Shown here piece after piece: positions 6,377 to 7,174 of a stretch of 7,174 nt of DNA. The stretch covers positions 1-7,174 of the forward strand of contig JOTC01000016.1 in NCBI GenBank assembly GCA_000746705.1, in the 5' to 3' direction. Source of the DNA: Marine Group I thaumarchaeote SCGC AAA799-O18 (lineage in GTDB: Archaea; Thermoproteota; Nitrososphaeria; Nitrososphaerales; Nitrosopumilaceae). The notes beneath the pieces were generated by a model. That model worked only from the letters and a program-made list of their open reading frames with translations. It was not told the DNA's origin and ran no database searches. The first letter of the stretch is position 1, and each line of letters starts with the position of its first letter. Made by a program: the position numbers and the translations under genes.

Positions 6377-6399
6377 AGAATAAAAGAAAAATTATTGGT
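6377..6399 (-). terminator. T-rich terminator of the right-edge gene
   Basis: Directly after the TAA stop (6400-6402, - strand) the sequence reads AATAATTTTTCTTTTATTCTTT, an oligo-T-rich tract of the kind archaeal polymerase uses to terminate. It fills the whole 23-base gap to the convergent peroxiredoxin gene. Confidence 0.4.
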
Positions 6400-7174
6400 T
6401 TAGAAACCCTTCGGTAACGCACCTTTCTTAGATGCTGTTCCAGCTTGTGCATCTTCTTCTGCTTCTGCAGCTTCCTGTTGTTGCTGCTCATATCTAACCA
6501 GGTACTCCTTCTCATAATCCTCTAGTTCTTGCTGCTTTGATTTCTTGCTAGAACTAACCTGAGGTTCACCTTGTGATTCTGGTTGTGGTGGTGGAGGTGG
6601 AGGTGGTGGAGGTGCTGTTTGTGTTGAAGCTCCTCCAGTGACTGACGCTGCAATTTCTGGCTGGAAAGTCTTATCACGTGGATGATAAGCAAGTCTTTGT
6701 CTAGTTGCAAAATATTTGTTGCCTGGTTGTGTATAACCTGTTACAATTGCTTTTTGATCATTCCAATTTGCTGCTGGAACATCAGGAGCATTTTGTACAT
6801 GTAAACTAGCCCAATATCTATCGCTAGAAGCAGTATAACCTGTTACAATTGGTTTTTGATCATTCCAATTTTTAGTTCCCACTGACTTCCATTGTTCGTA
6901 AACTAGTACCGGTGGTGCCTTCTCTGCTGGTTTTGGTGCAGGTTTTGGTGGTGGTGGTGGTGGTGGTGCTTGTGTTTCTGGTTTTGGTGCAGGTTTTGGT
7001 GGTGGTGGTGGTGCTTGTGTTTGTGTTTGTGGTTTAGAAAGATTAGATAATTTTGCTTCTAATTGGGCAATTTTTGCCTCAAGAGCCTTTGATGATGATG
7101 GTTTCTTTCGCTTTGCTGTTTTTCGCTTTGCTGTTTTTCGCTTTGCTGTTTTTCGCTTTGCTGTTTTTCGCTTT
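6400..7174 (-). CDS. Modular low-complexity protein with RKTAK, Pro-rich and NWNDQK repeats (N-terminus beyond window)
   Basis: The - strand frame ending at TAA 6400-6402 stays open to the window edge, giving 257 residues; the GTG at 6880-6882 is internal. Visible modules in order (numbered from the edge): (K)RKTA basic repeats 1-24; a three-heptad coil with L31, I35, L38, L42 and L45; Pro-rich cassettes at 55-65 and 70-82 (P5 and P7 plus KPAPKP); a 34-residue unit twice, with NWNDQK(P/A)IVTGYT at 102-114 and 136-148, each followed by (D/N)(R/K)Y(W/F)A(S/T); a nine-proline run (6586-6612); a Ser/Lys stretch; EDYEKEYLVR (218-227); and a Gln/Glu/Ala tail ending GALPKGF. There is no membrane helix in view. 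The family is not recognised. The basic repeats suggest nucleic-acid binding and the rest a flexible scaffold; both are inferences. It has more G/C-ended codons than neighbouring genes, possibly reflecting high expression. Confidence 0.85.
   Translation of the reverse strand, partial: KRKTAKRKTAKRKTAKRKTAKRKKPSSSKALEAKIAQLEAKLSNLSKPQTQTQAPPPPPKPAPKPETQAPPPPPPPKPAPKPAEKAPPVLVYEQWKSVGTKNWNDQKPIVTGYTASSDRYWASLHVQNAPDVPAANWNDQKAIVTGYTQPGNKYFATRQRLAYHPRDKTFQPEIAASVTGGASTQTAPPPPPPPPPQPESQGEPQVSSSKKSKQQELEDYEKEYLVRYEQQQQEAAEAEEDAQAGTASKKGALPKGF
6731..6871 (-). repeat. Two near-identical 39-bp repeats encoding NWNDQK(P/A)IVTGYT
   Basis: Copies at 6731-6769 and 6833-6871 are offset by 102 bases (34 codons) and match at 38 of 39 positions. 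The only difference changes Pro to Ala. The intervening DNA is much more diverged, although the encoded pattern after the core, (D/N)(R/K)Y(W/F)A(S/T), is still alike. Confidence 0.85.
6927..7022 (-). repeat. Tandem Pro-rich cassette (51 bp and 45 bp)
   Basis: Unit 1 is 6927-6977 and unit 2 is 6978-7022. They are the same except that unit 1 has two extra GGT triplets (two more prolines). Each encodes a Gln/Ala lead, a proline run and KPAPKP. Confidence 0.8.
7111..7174 (-). repeat. Perfect 15-bp tandem repeat encoding RKTAK
   Basis: The + strand unit CTTTGCTGTTTTTCG occurs four times without a mismatch (7111-7170), and a fifth copy begins at 7171 and is cut by the window edge. On the coding strand each unit reads Arg-Lys-Thr-Ala-Lys. 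The total copy number is unknown because the array continues outside. Confidence 0.9.

Noticed and set aside
6522..6710. 62-codon frame on the - strand, His/Leu/Gln-rich
   Set aside because: It is a frameshifted reading of the repeat-rich right-edge gene; the His/Leu run is just the proline codons read out of frame.
6586..7014. G-quadruplex elements in the GGT/GGA runs of the + strand
   Set aside because: Runs are only GG doublets produced by proline codons; two-layer quadruplexes are weak and there is no positional reason for regulation.
7111..7174. CRISPR-like array at the right edge
   Set aside because: Units are 15 bp, directly abutting, with no spacers, and in frame with a coding region.

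Overview
The window looks like a compact, AT-rich archaeal chromosome segment, most probably from an ammonia-oxidising thaumarchaeon (Nitrososphaerota, Nitrosopumilus-like). Four things support this: a stand-alone Elp3 next to a class I lysyl-tRNA synthetase; TATA-like boxes about 25-35 bases before several start codons with almost no leader (leaderless style); a tRNA gene without an encoded CCA; and low GC with tightly packed genes. The taxon is inferred from family and architecture knowledge, not from a search.

Left edge (3-230, +): the end of an unrecognised, extremely Lys/Arg-rich protein carrying an internal 39-bp duplication. Next comes a four-gene + strand cluster (293-4505): elp3 (radical SAM plus GNAT, tRNA wobble-uridine modification), lysS (class I LysRS, with a Shine-Dalgarno site overlapping the elp3 stop), a 64-residue two-helix membrane protein, and a 270-residue coiled-coil protein. 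The first two genes form a tRNA-Lys-centred pair: one modifies U34 tRNAs, the other charges tRNA-Lys.

Middle (4514-5818, - strand): an FMN-type split-barrel (PNPOx-like) protein converging on the coiled-coil gene, tRNA-Arg(GCG), and an aquaporin. The aquaporin is divergent from a PrxQ/Bcp peroxiredoxin (5912-6376, +), with a 93-bp shared promoter region. The pair invites a peroxide-handling hypothesis.

Right edge (6400-7174, -): the C-terminal 257 residues of a modular low-complexity protein. Its visible order is perfect RKTAK repeats (15-bp units), a short coiled coil, two Pro-rich cassettes, a twice-repeated NWNDQK(P/A)IVTGYT unit, a nine-proline run, and a Gln/Glu-rich tail. It is open to the window edge; the GTG at 6882 is internal. 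Its tail holds an EDYEKEYLxR motif also found at the N-terminus of the coiled-coil protein (3693-4505). The DNA of the two copies differs only at synonymous third positions. This shared motif is the best candidate for something undescribed in the window.

No IS element, CRISPR array or gene-free stretch over 300 bases was seen.
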